This document shows, piece by piece, positions 27,288 to 34,436 of a DNA stretch of 64,000 bases. Made by a program: the position numbers and the translations under genes. The DNA lies in the NCBI GenBank assembly GCA_002840765.1, contig PHCE01000002.1, positions 558,001 to 622,000 on the forward strand. The letters are read 5' to 3'. The notes under the pieces were generated by a model. It was not told the DNA's origin. It made no database searches and saw nothing but the letters and a program-made list of their open reading frames with translations. Each line of letters begins with the position of its first letter. Position 1 is the stretch's first letter. This DNA comes from Betaproteobacteria bacterium HGW-Betaproteobacteria-7. GTDB taxonomy: Bacteria > Pseudomonadota > Gammaproteobacteria > Burkholderiales > Rhodocyclaceae.

Positions 27288-27397
27288 TGCGATGACTTAC
27301 GCTGGCTATGGGCGGCGTTCGTCGTGGAGTATATCGTTGCCGTGTTCGCGCGGCTGCCGTTCAGGCCGCAACCTGCCGGGTGCCCTGAGTAGCCACG

Positions 27398-27793
27398 ATG
27401 ACGTCCATGCCTTCCGAAGCGGTTATCCATGTCGTCGACGACGAGGCGGCTTTTCGCCGTTCGCTCATCTTCCTGCTCGAATCCGCCGGTTGGCTGGTGA
27501 TTGGCCACCCGTCGGCTGAATCCTTCCTGGCGGCGGCGCCGGCCTTGCCGGAAAAGGGGGGCTGCCTGCTGCTCGACGTTCGCATGCCGTGCATGAGCGG
27601 TTTCGAGTTGCAGCGCCAATTGCTCGCCGGTGGCCCACCCTGGCCGATTGTTTTCATGACCGGCCACGGCGATGAAGAAATGGCGGCGCATGCGTTGCAG
27701 GCCGGTGCCTGCGATTTTCTGCACAAGCCGTTTGCCGATCAGGTGGTGCTTGATGCCGTGGAGAGGGCCATCCGGCAAAGCCGGGTTAACTGA
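27398..27793 (+). CDS. Receiver-only response regulator (truncated paralogue)
   Basis: A 131-residue stand-alone receiver domain. It aligns with the first 130 residues of the upstream regulator with the same numbering: Asp14-Asp15, Asp60 in LLLDVRMPCMSG, FMTGHGD and LHKPFAD. It then stops without any DNA-binding domain. It probably competes for phosphate from the PhnD-domain kinase, or acts as a phosphate sink. Start options are the ATG at 27398 or MPSEA three codons later. Confidence 0.88.
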   Translation: MTSMPSEAVIHVVDDEAAFRRSLIFLLESAGWLVIGHPSAESFLAAAPALPEKGGCLLLDVRMPCMSGFELQRQLLAGGPPWPIVFMTGHGDEEMAAHALQAGACDFLHKPFADQVVLDAVERAIRQSRVN

Positions 27794-27853
27794 TTTCGAT
27801 TAGGCGGATGGCACAAACAAATAATGTTCAAGCCATACGTGCCTGCCTAGACT
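27791..27853 (+). promoter_or_regulatory. Predicted regulated promoter of the monoheme cytochrome gene (motif copy B)
   Basis: GATTTCGATTAGGCGG then ATGGCACAA (27792-27816) is followed by 31 bp and TAGACT at 27848-27853, then about 50 bp of leader to the cytochrome c ATG. It matches motif copy A at 24764-24789 in sequence and spacing. It begins at the stop codon of the receiver-only gene. Confidence 0.7.
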
Positions 27854-27902
27854 TTGTCGGGTGGAAATCCAACTGACCGATACCCCTGAAGAGGAATAGA
27901 TC

Positions 27903-28289
27903 ATGAAACTCGCCCTCGTCCTGCCCCTGGTCGCCGCCGCCACGCTGAGCTCCGCCCCGGTCCTTGCCTACGATGCCGACTGGAAGCGCGGCCGGATCTA
28001 TTACCGTGCCATCTGTTCGTCCTGCCATACGACCACGCCGAACGGGGTGATCCAGCCGAACGGCCGCACCAAGGGGGAGTGGATGGCCTACCTGAAGGCC
28101 GACAAGCACGACAAGGGCAAGGAGCCGGTCGCGAAATACTTCAGCAAGGAGTATCTGAGCAGCATCAAGGCCACTAACAAGGCTGCTGATCGCTTCTTCA
28201 GCGTACCGACCGATCAGTTGCTCCAGGATGTTCAGTTGTTCCTGCAGCGCAGTGCCAAGGATGGCGAAGCGCCGGCCAGCTGCAACTGA
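27903..28289 (+). CDS. Periplasmic monoheme cytochrome c
   Basis: A 128-residue secreted protein with a signal peptide (cut near VLA-YDAD). One heme-binding motif, CSSCH, lies near residue 39-43. A single Met after the heme (GEWMAYL) is the main candidate for the sixth ligand. The protein is Lys-rich, suiting electron transfer to an acidic partner. It has its own motif-B promoter and precedes the triple-rhodanese gene by 105 bp. It may deliver or accept electrons for the octaheme cytochrome. Confidence 0.88.
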   Translation: MKLALVLPLVAAATLSSAPVLAYDADWKRGRIYYRAICSSCHTTTPNGVIQPNGRTKGEWMAYLKADKHDKGKEPVAKYFSKEYLSSIKATNKAADRFFSVPTDQLLQDVQLFLQRSAKDGEAPASCN

Positions 28290-28394
28290 TCAGCCGCCAC
28301 GCCCGCTCACCCTGGCTGGCCGTTCGCCGGTCGGACAATGAACGTGGCCGGGAAGCGCACTCCATTTCCATCTTATCGAGCCCGGGAGCCATTC

Positions 28395-29555
28395 ATGAAC
28401 ATCAAGTTACTTGTCGCCGCCGTTGCCCTCGCCTTTGTCGCCGGTCATCCGGCCGCCCAGACAGCGGCGCCGGTCTCCGAACCGCAGGCCAGTGAGTCGC
28501 CGCTGGTGCGCTATCAGAAGGTTGTCGATTTTGACTATGTGAAGCCGCTTGCCACCTTGCCGCGCAAGATCGAGGAGGGCGCCCTGATCATCGATTCGCG
28601 CCCCAAGGCCCGGCGTTTCGATATCGGCCATATTCCCGGGGCGATCAACCTTCCGGATACCCAGTTCGAGAAAATGGTTCATCTGCTGCCGCAGGACAAG
28701 GCGCGCGAGCTCATCTTCTATTGCCAAGGGGCGACCTGCGATCTCTCGGCGAAATCCGCCCTGAAGGCCGAAAAGCTCGGCTACACCAACATCAAGGTCT
28801 ATGAAGGCGGGATCCCGGATTGGGAAGCACGCGGCGAGAACACCGCCGTCAGTCTGGACTTCATTCTCAAGGCGCTGAAGGAGAAGGCCGATATCGTCCT
28901 CATCGATGCCCGTCCGGCACGCCGGGTCGCCAACGAAGGAACGATTCCCGGTGCGATCAACATTTCGGACACCAATTTCGACAAGGAAACTGCCAAGCTT
29001 CCGGCCGACAAAAACACGGAAATCATCTTTTTCTGCCAGGGCTTTGCTTGTGACCTCTCGGAGAAGTCCGCCAAGAAGGCCAAGGCGCTCGGGTACACCA
29101 AGGTCCGTACTTTCCCCGACGGCCATCCGGCCTACGTGGCGGCGACCAGTGGCGCTCAGGGGGCTGCTGCGGCTCCGGCCGGGGGACGCAGCGAACCCGC
29201 TGTCGCCGCTCCGACGCTTGAGCCAGGCAAGGAGAAGGGCAGCATCACCACCGCCTCGTTCGAGCGCATCCTGAAGGAAAGTCCGGGCTCGATGCTGATC
29301 GTCGATGTGCGCGACGCCAAGGACATCAAGGCCGGCACCTTCCCTGGTGCGGTCAATATCCCGGTCGGCGAGGTCGAAAAGCGTATCGGCGAGTTGCCGA
29401 AGGACAAGCCCGCAGTCTTCGTCTGCACCACCGGAGCGCGTTCCGGCGAGGCTTATGACATGGTGAAGCTGATCGATGCCAGCTTGCCCGTCTATTTCCT
29501 CGATGCCGAGGTCGCCTTTGCCGGCGGCGGCGCATACAAGATCAAGGCGCGCTGA
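28395..29555 (+). CDS. Periplasmic triple-rhodanese protein
   Basis: A 386-residue secreted protein. After a signal peptide (residues 1-22) come three rhodanese domains at about 35-140, 145-250 and 285-380. Domains 1 and 2 have near-identical loops, CQGATCD and CQGFACD. Domain 3 has CTTGARS. The DxR-type entry motifs (IIDSRPKARRFDIGHIPGA; LIDARPARR; IVDVRDAKDIKAGTFPGA) are intact. Such domains carry sulfane sulfur. Location beside the octaheme cytochrome suggests handling of thiosulfate or polythionate sulfur; this is inference. The start at 28395 has GGGAG upstream. Confidence 0.9.
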   Translation: MNIKLLVAAVALAFVAGHPAAQTAAPVSEPQASESPLVRYQKVVDFDYVKPLATLPRKIEEGALIIDSRPKARRFDIGHIPGAINLPDTQFEKMVHLLPQDKARELIFYCQGATCDLSAKSALKAEKLGYTNIKVYEGGIPDWEARGENTAVSLDFILKALKEKADIVLIDARPARRVANEGTIPGAINISDTNFDKETAKLPADKNTEIIFFCQGFACDLSEKSAKKAKALGYTKVRTFPDGHPAYVAATSGAQGAAAAPAGGRSEPAVAAPTLEPGKEKGSITTASFERILKESPGSMLIVDVRDAKDIKAGTFPGAVNIPVGEVEKRIGELPKDKPAVFVCTTGARSGEAYDMVKLIDASLPVYFLDAEVAFAGGGAYKIKAR

Positions 29556-29564
29556 TCCGCTGGT

Positions 29565-30719
29565 TCAGCAAAAAAGCGGCAGTTCTGCTTGCCTGATATC
29601 CGCGGCCATGTTGGCCGCGGTTTCTTTTTGCAGCCCGCCGGCCCGCACCCCAAGCAGCCGGATGCGTTGTTCCAGCGGGATGCGCTTGAGGCACTCGCCG
29701 GCGGCCCGACGGATGGTGGCGGCGTCGGCGGTGGCGACGGGCAGGGTGAGGTCGCGGGTGACGGCGTGGAAGTCGGCGAAGCGCAGTTTGATGCCGATGG
29801 TGCGGCTGGTGTAGCCCTTGCGTTGCAGGTCGTCGGCGACACGGTGGCAGAGGCCGGTGAAGATTTCCGAGAGTTCGGCGCGGTCCTGGCGCGGGTGCAG
29901 GTCGCGGTCAAAAGTGCTTTCGCGGCTGATCGACTTGGTTTCGTGTTCGACGATGACGGGGCGCTCGTCAAGGCCGTGGGCGACGCGGTGCAGCCAGTGG
30001 CCGTAGCGCTGGCCGAAGTGGCGGACGAGCAGTTCGAGCGGTGTCGCCGCCAGCTGGCCGATGCTCTGGATGCCAAGCTCGGCCAGGCGGGCGTCGGCTT
30101 TCGGGCCGATGCCGTTGATCTTGCGTGCCGGCAGCGGCCAGATGCGGGTGGGGATGTCGTCCATGGCGAGCAGGGTGATGCCGTCCGGTTTGTCGAGGTC
30201 GGAGGCGATCTTGGCCAGCAGCTTGTTGGGGGTGATGCCGATGGAGCAGCTGAGGCCGGTGGCGTCACCGACGGCCTGCTTGATCTGCCGGGCGAGGCTG
30301 AGGCTGTCGCCGGGGAGGGCGCTGAGGTCGATGTAGATTTCGTCGATGCCGCGATCCTCGATCTGCGGCGCGATGCGGGCGACGGCGGCCTTGAAACGGC
30401 GCGAGCAGTCGCGATAGGCGTCGAAATTGGCGGGCAGCAGGATGGCCTCGGGGGCGAGCTGGGCGGCCTTCATCAGGCCCATGCCGGAAAAGACGCCGAG
30501 CGCCCGCGCTTCGTAGGTGGAGGTGGTGATGACGCCGCGCCCGGCATAGTCGCGCAGGCGGGAGAACTGGCGGCGACCGTCGGCGCCGGTTTGCGGCCGG
30601 TCCACCCGGCGGCCGCCGACGACGACCGGCTGGCCGCGCAATTCCGGGTAGGCCAGCAGCTCGACGGAGGCGAAAAAGGCATCCATGTCGAGGTGAGCGA
30701 TGCGTCGATTACTGTTCAT
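29565..30719 (-). CDS. dinB: DNA polymerase IV (Y-family, DinB)
   Basis: A 384-residue translesion polymerase. Catalytic residues are in IAHLDMDAFFASVE (Asp10/Asp12 region) and DRGIDEIYIDLS (Asp-Glu). HhH/thumb region INGIGPKADARLAELGI and the little-finger domain (ETKSISRESTFDRDL) follow. It ends in a possible clamp-binding motif, QAELPLFC. The ATG at 30719 lies inside a LexA box, and a TATACT element sits 6 bases upstream, so the mRNA may be leaderless. It converges on the rhodanese gene 9 bp away. Confidence 0.95.
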   Translation of the reverse strand: MNSNRRIAHLDMDAFFASVELLAYPELRGQPVVVGGRRVDRPQTGADGRRQFSRLRDYAGRGVITTSTYEARALGVFSGMGLMKAAQLAPEAILLPANFDAYRDCSRRFKAAVARIAPQIEDRGIDEIYIDLSALPGDSLSLARQIKQAVGDATGLSCSIGITPNKLLAKIASDLDKPDGITLLAMDDIPTRIWPLPARKINGIGPKADARLAELGIQSIGQLAATPLELLVRHFGQRYGHWLHRVAHGLDERPVIVEHETKSISRESTFDRDLHPRQDRAELSEIFTGLCHRVADDLQRKGYTSRTIGIKLRFADFHAVTRDLTLPVATADAATIRRAAGECLKRIPLEQRIRLLGVRAGGLQKETAANMAADIRQAELPLFC

Positions 30720-30731
30720 CTGAACAGTATA
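30712..30731 (-). promoter_or_regulatory. LexA box and -10 element of dinB
   Basis: CTGT-TCATCTGA-ACAG (30712-30727) is a perfect CTGT-N8-ACAG LexA box. It covers the dinB start codon (30719-30717) and overlaps the -10-like TATACT (30731-30726). LexA bound here would block the promoter directly, placing dinB in the SOS regulon. Confidence 0.85.
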
Positions 30732-30929
30732 ATGCCTGCCGCCGGGTAACCGTTTATCCCCGGTTCCTGTGGACAAGTCTGTGGGTTGCCTCTGGGCCGT
30801 TGCGCCAGGCCTCTGACGCAACGGCGTTTTTCTTGCCTTGCCAAAAAAATGGGCAACCGGCGAAAGCCTTGGTGGCGAAGGCATCCAGCCGGACAATGGG
30901 GTTGTCTCATCGTTGATGGTAAGGAGCGC

Positions 30930-31415
30930 ATGGCAATGAATATTTATCTGGCTGGTCCTGATGTCTTTCGCCCGGATGCCCTGGCCTGGGCCGAGTCGGC
31001 GCGTCGCTTGCTGGCGGCGGCCGGGCATCGGGCGCTGATTCCCCTGGATAACGAGGAGACGACGGCGGCCGGCATCTACCGGGCCAATATTGCGTTGATC
31101 GGCGAGGCCGATGCGCTGCTCGCCAATCTCGATCCGTTTCGCGGCCGTGAGCCGGATTCGGGCACCTGTTTCGAGATCGGCTATGCCGTGGCTCTGGGCA
31201 AGCCGGTGGTCGGTTACCTGAGCGATGGCCGAACGCAGGCCGACAAACTCTCTGCACACTATGGCGAGCGCCGGCTGCGCCAGGACGGGCGGCCGGTTGA
31301 TCCGCAGGGCATGGCGATCGAGGATTTCGCCCTGCCGGTGAACCTGATGCTGGGCGTTTCCTGCCGGATCGTCGCGGGTGACCTCGGGCGGGCGCTGGCG
31401 GAACTGACGGGCTGA
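30930..31415 (+). CDS. Nucleoside 2-deoxyribosyltransferase-like protein
   Basis: A 161-residue protein. MNIYLAGPDVFRPDA and the DPFRGREPDSGTCFEIGYAVALGKPVVGY block with the catalytic Glu are characteristic of the Nuc_deoxyrib_tr family. These act on deoxynucleoside N-glycosidic bonds. An AAGGAG site 6 bases before 30930 fixes the start; earlier ATGs lack support. It is followed by a GIY-YIG gene 4 bp later. The true substrate is uncertain. Confidence 0.85.
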   Translation: MAMNIYLAGPDVFRPDALAWAESARRLLAAAGHRALIPLDNEETTAAGIYRANIALIGEADALLANLDPFRGREPDSGTCFEIGYAVALGKPVVGYLSDGRTQADKLSAHYGERRLRQDGRPVDPQGMAIEDFALPVNLMLGVSCRIVAGDLGRALAELTG

Positions 31416-31419
31416 GCCG

Positions 31420-31725
31420 GTGAAGCCCTGGTTCCTCTATTTGATCGAATGTGCCGACGGCAGCATCTACACCGGCATCACCACCGATGTGGCGGCGCGC
31501 TATGCCGCGCATCAACGTGGGGTCGGCGCCCGCTACACGCGTTCGCACCCGCCGCAGCGCCTGCTCGGCGTCGAAGTCCATGCCGACCGCGCCAGCGCCT
31601 CGCGCGCCGAATACCGGGTCAAGCAACTGACGCCGGCGGCCAAGCGGGACTATGCGGCACGCCTGGCGGCGGGAAACGTGGGTCTTGCCGGCAGCCCTGA
31701 GTCAGTATTGGGTAAATTCGTTTGA
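31420..31725 (+). CDS. GIY-YIG nuclease family protein (YhbQ-like)
   Basis: A 101-residue single-domain GIY-YIG protein with a GTG start at 31420. FLYLIECADGSIYTGITTDVAARYAAHQRG carries the paired Tyr motif (here YLI...YTG) and the catalytic Arg. SRAEYRVKQLTPAAKRDY carries the Glu. This is the YhbQ/UPF0213 group, some of which nick DNA. It is coupled to the deoxyribosyltransferase-like gene. Confidence 0.88.
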   Translation: MKPWFLYLIECADGSIYTGITTDVAARYAAHQRGVGARYTRSHPPQRLLGVEVHADRASASRAEYRVKQLTPAAKRDYAARLAAGNVGLAGSPESVLGKFV

Positions 31726-31802
31726 CAATGTGTAATCGCCGGAAACTTTTCTCCGACTGGCCCGGTCTGTCCACGAGCTCAACCACCCTGAAGGAATCAG
31801 CC

Positions 31803-32243
31803 ATGCCGAATCGTGCAGTGATCAAGGTCATCCAGAACCGTGATTTCCTGGTTTCGACGCCGGAGAAAAGTGTCCGCGCTGTCGCTGTTCACATGAAACA
31901 GAATGCGGCAGCGGCGACTCTCGTCGTCGATGCCAAAAAAGGCCGGCTGATCGGGATCTGCACCGAGCGCGATCTGGCGTTCAAGGTCCTGGCGGAAGGT
32001 CTCGATCCGCTGACCACCCCGGTCAGCGCGGTGATGACTGAAGATCCGCAGAGCGTCGGGCCGGAAATGCTCTTCGGTCATGCCCTGCATCTGATGTACG
32101 AAGGCGGTTTCCGGCATATGCCGGTGGTCGATCCGATTGGTCGGCCGATCGGACTGATCTCCGCGCGCGACGCGCTGGGTCTGGAAATGCTGGGTTTCTG
32201 CCAGGAACTGGAGCAGCGCGAGACGCTGACGGAGATTATGTAA
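31803..32243 (+). CDS. Tandem CBS-domain protein
   Basis: A 146-residue protein made of two CBS domains: residues 10-70 (VSTPEKSVRAVAVHMKQN...GRLIGICTERDLAFKVL) and 76-135 (MTEDPQSVGPEMLFGHALHLMYEGGFRHMPVVD). CBS pairs bind adenosine nucleotides. No attached catalytic domain exists, so it probably regulates another protein. GAAGGAA precedes the start at 31803. Confidence 0.88.
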   Translation: MPNRAVIKVIQNRDFLVSTPEKSVRAVAVHMKQNAAAATLVVDAKKGRLIGICTERDLAFKVLAEGLDPLTTPVSAVMTEDPQSVGPEMLFGHALHLMYEGGFRHMPVVDPIGRPIGLISARDALGLEMLGFCQELEQRETLTEIM

Positions 32244-32271
32244 GCGCTCGGGGCCGCTACGCCGGCCCGGC

Positions 32272-32904
32272 TCAGCCGAGCAGCTTGCGCTGGTCGAGGA
32301 AGGTTTCGAGAATTTCCAGCCGCGCCAGCGCATCGTCCAGTTCCAGCAGCTTCTGTTTGGCCAGGTTCTGGATGGGTAGCACTTCGGTGATCCGGTAGCC
32401 AACCCATTCGGCGTCGTCGAAACGATGCGGCTCCGGCATGCGCTGCGGGCCAAGGTCGTTGACGATGCGCTGGAGCAGCGGCAGCAGGCGCTGGCGTTCC
32501 ACCGGGACGCCGGTCGGTTCGCCGACGGCCAGCAGTTCCACCGTGCCTTCAAGCAGGTTGTCGGCGTTGCTGTGCGTTTCGATGATACGGAAGCGCCGGC
32601 CGCCGCGGGTGGTGATCTGCAGGATGCCGAGCTGTTCCATCTCCCAGTCGCCGATGGTGGCCAGCGTGCCGACCGGGTGCGGCTCGGCAGCCTTGCCGGT
32701 TTCGTTGCCGCTGGCGATCAGGCAGATGCCGAAGGGGCTGTTGTCCTTCATGCAGGCGGCGGCCATGTCCAGGTAGCGCTGCTCGAAAACCTTCAGCGGC
32801 TGCACGCCGCCGGGAAAGAGCACGGTGTTCAGCGGAAAAATCGGCAGGCGCAGGGTCTCTATCGTGGTACCGGAGGGGGCGCGGTTGAAATCGAACCAGC
32901 CCAT
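32272..32904 (-). CDS. Lon-substrate-binding-domain protein (LON N-terminal family)
   Basis: A 210-residue protein similar to the N-terminal domain of Lon, without ATPase or protease parts. TLRLPIFPLNTVLFPGGVQPLKVFEQRYLDM is the family signature, with FGICLIASGNETG and a helical C-terminus. Function is unknown; it could bind unfolded polypeptides. The start at 32904 abuts the ubiX stop, so the two are coupled. Confidence 0.88.
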   Translation of the reverse strand: MGWFDFNRAPSGTTIETLRLPIFPLNTVLFPGGVQPLKVFEQRYLDMAAACMKDNSPFGICLIASGNETGKAAEPHPVGTLATIGDWEMEQLGILQITTRGGRRFRIIETHSNADNLLEGTVELLAVGEPTGVPVERQRLLPLLQRIVNDLGPQRMPEPHRFDDAEWVGYRITEVLPIQNLAKQKLLELDDALARLEILETFLDQRKLLG

Positions 32905-33509
32905 CAGGCGCCCCAGCGCTGCATCAGTTGATGCGGCACGCGCAACTGGTCGAGGATGCGGGCGACGACGAAATCGACCAGGTCCTGCACCTGCTGCGGG
33001 TGATGGTAGAAGCCCGGGCTGGGCGGCAGGATGACGGCGCCGGCGCGTGACAGGCGCAGCATGTTTTCCAGGTGGATGGCCGAGAACGGCGTTTCACGTG
33101 GAACCAGCACCAGTTGGCGGCCTTCCTTGAGCACCACATCGGCGGCCCGGCCGATCAGATTGTTGGCCAGGCCTTGGGCGATGGCCGCCAGCGTGCCCAT
33201 CGAGCACGGGCAGACGACCATGGCGTCGGGCGGATTGGAGCCGGAAGCCACCGGGGCGAACCATTCCTCGCGGCCATAAACGGCCAGTAACTCGGGATCG
33301 GCCGGCTGCAGGCGGGCGAGCAGGGTGGCGCGGGCGTCGGCGGGGCGCGACGGCAGTTCGAAATCCATCTCCTGCCGGGCAACGATCTGGGCCGCCTGCG
33401 AATACAGCAACTGCACGCGACAGCCGGCCGCCAGCAGGCATTCCAGCAAGCGCAGCCCGTAGGGCATGCCGGAAGCACCGGTCAGGGCGAGGCAGACGGT
33501 TTGGGACAT
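32904..33509 (-). CDS. ubiX: UbiX flavin prenyltransferase
   Basis: A 201-residue flavoprotein that prenylates FMN to make the cofactor of UbiD decarboxylases. ALTGASGMPYGLRLLECL is the N-terminal FMN loop. VVCPCSMGTLAAIAQGLANNLIGRAADV and LVPRETPFSAIHLENMLRLSRAGAVI are core UbiX blocks. It overlaps the Gx transporter gene by 28 bp upstream and touches the LON-domain gene downstream. Confidence 0.95.
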   Translation of the reverse strand: MSQTVCLALTGASGMPYGLRLLECLLAAGCRVQLLYSQAAQIVARQEMDFELPSRPADARATLLARLQPADPELLAVYGREEWFAPVASGSNPPDAMVVCPCSMGTLAAIAQGLANNLIGRAADVVLKEGRQLVLVPRETPFSAIHLENMLRLSRAGAVILPPSPGFYHHPQQVQDLVDFVVARILDQLRVPHQLMQRWGA

Positions 33510-34078
33510 GGCGGATCTTCCGATGATTCAGCCAGCAGTTTAGCCGCGATCATGCCGTTGATGGTGCCGAAGACAAGGGCGGCAGCGGCGAATAGCGGGG
33601 TCAGCAGGAACACCCCATCATGCGGGATCAGCCAGGCGCGGGCGAGCAGCAACTGGCCGCCGATATGGGCGAAGGCGGCGAAGACGGAGAGCGTCACCGG
33701 GCCGAACCAGCGCCGCGGCAGATGCATGGCCAGACCAAGGGTGAGCAGGCTGAGCGTGGTCCCGGTCAGCGAAAGGAAGAAGCCAGGGGCGAGGAAATGG
33801 CCAAGCAGCAGGCTGCCGGCCAGCACGCGCAGGACGCTGACCCAGACGGCGGTGCCCCAGCCGTAGCGCATCAGCACGACCAGGGTGACGATGTTGGCCA
33901 GGCCCGGCTTGACGCCGGGCAGCGGCGACGGAATGGCGGCATCGATCAGCGACAGGCCAACCGCTGCCGTGGCTAGCCAGGCGACGCGACGGTCCTCGGC
34001 GCTGACCGTCAGTTGCGTTACCCCGGGCTGCGGTCCGGGGCTGGCGCTCGACTCGTGGTCAGTAACTGATCGAGTCAT
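33482..34078 (-). CDS. Gx transporter family protein (Hpre_diP_synt_I)
   Basis: A 198-residue membrane protein with about five or six helices. PSPLPGVKPGLANIVTLVVL and SLTGTTLSLLTLGLAMHL are typical of the family once called heptaprenyl diphosphate synthase component I, now viewed as a small-molecule uptake component. The partner is the NusG-II protein directly upstream, with which it overlaps by 20 bp. I chose the ATG at 34078; a GTG two codons earlier is possible. Confidence 0.85.
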   Translation of the reverse strand: MTRSVTDHESSASPGPQPGVTQLTVSAEDRRVAWLATAAVGLSLIDAAIPSPLPGVKPGLANIVTLVVLMRYGWGTAVWVSVLRVLAGSLLLGHFLAPGFFLSLTGTTLSLLTLGLAMHLPRRWFGPVTLSVFAAFAHIGGQLLLARAWLIPHDGVFLLTPLFAAAALVFGTINGMIAAKLLAESSEDPPCPKPSASP

Positions 34079-34436
34079 AGACACGGGTGCGGCCGGCGAT
34101 TTGCAGGCTGACGCGGTTGGGGGCGCAAATGGCGATTTCGCCGGGGCGCATCAGCCAGCCCTGGCGCACGCAGTACTGGCGCGGCCCGGGATCGCTGACG
34201 ACACGGGCGCGGCCCGGCTCGACAGCGATCAGCGTGACGCCGAGCGGGCCGCTGACTTCCAGTTGGCGTTTGGTGCGCAAGTCGACTTCGGCAAATACCT
34301 TGCCTTCCTGGCGGATGATGGCGCGATCGGCCAAGCCGCCCTGCCAGAACATGGGGATGCTCAGACCGACGAGCAGGGCGCCACCGAGGACGACCAGCCA
34401 GTCGCCCGGCTGGAGCAGGGCCAGCCAGGGTTTCAA
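34059..34436 (-). CDS. NusG domain II-containing membrane-anchored protein
   Basis: A predicted 125-residue protein: an N-terminal membrane helix (WLVVLGGALLVGLSIPMFW) and a beta-rich NusG-II-like domain (EVSGPLGVTLIAVEPGRARVVSDPGPRQYCVRQGW, then ICAPNRVSLQIAG). The TTG start at 34436 overlaps the rapZ stop as TTGA and opens right before the helix. The longer frame only shadows rapZ. In many genomes this family sits next to Gx transporters and flavin-transfer (ApbE) genes. Confidence 0.8.
   Translation of the reverse strand: MKPWLALLQPGDWLVVLGGALLVGLSIPMFWQGGLADRAIIRQEGKVFAEVDLRTKRQLEVSGPLGVTLIAVEPGRARVVSDPGPRQYCVRQGWLMRPGEIAICAPNRVSLQIAGRTRVYDSISY

Noticed and set aside
30720-31259. N-terminal extension of DinB to 31259
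   Set aside because: The extension is antisense to the deoxyribosyltransferase-like gene and lacks family similarity. The LexA box and -10 element fix the start at 30719.
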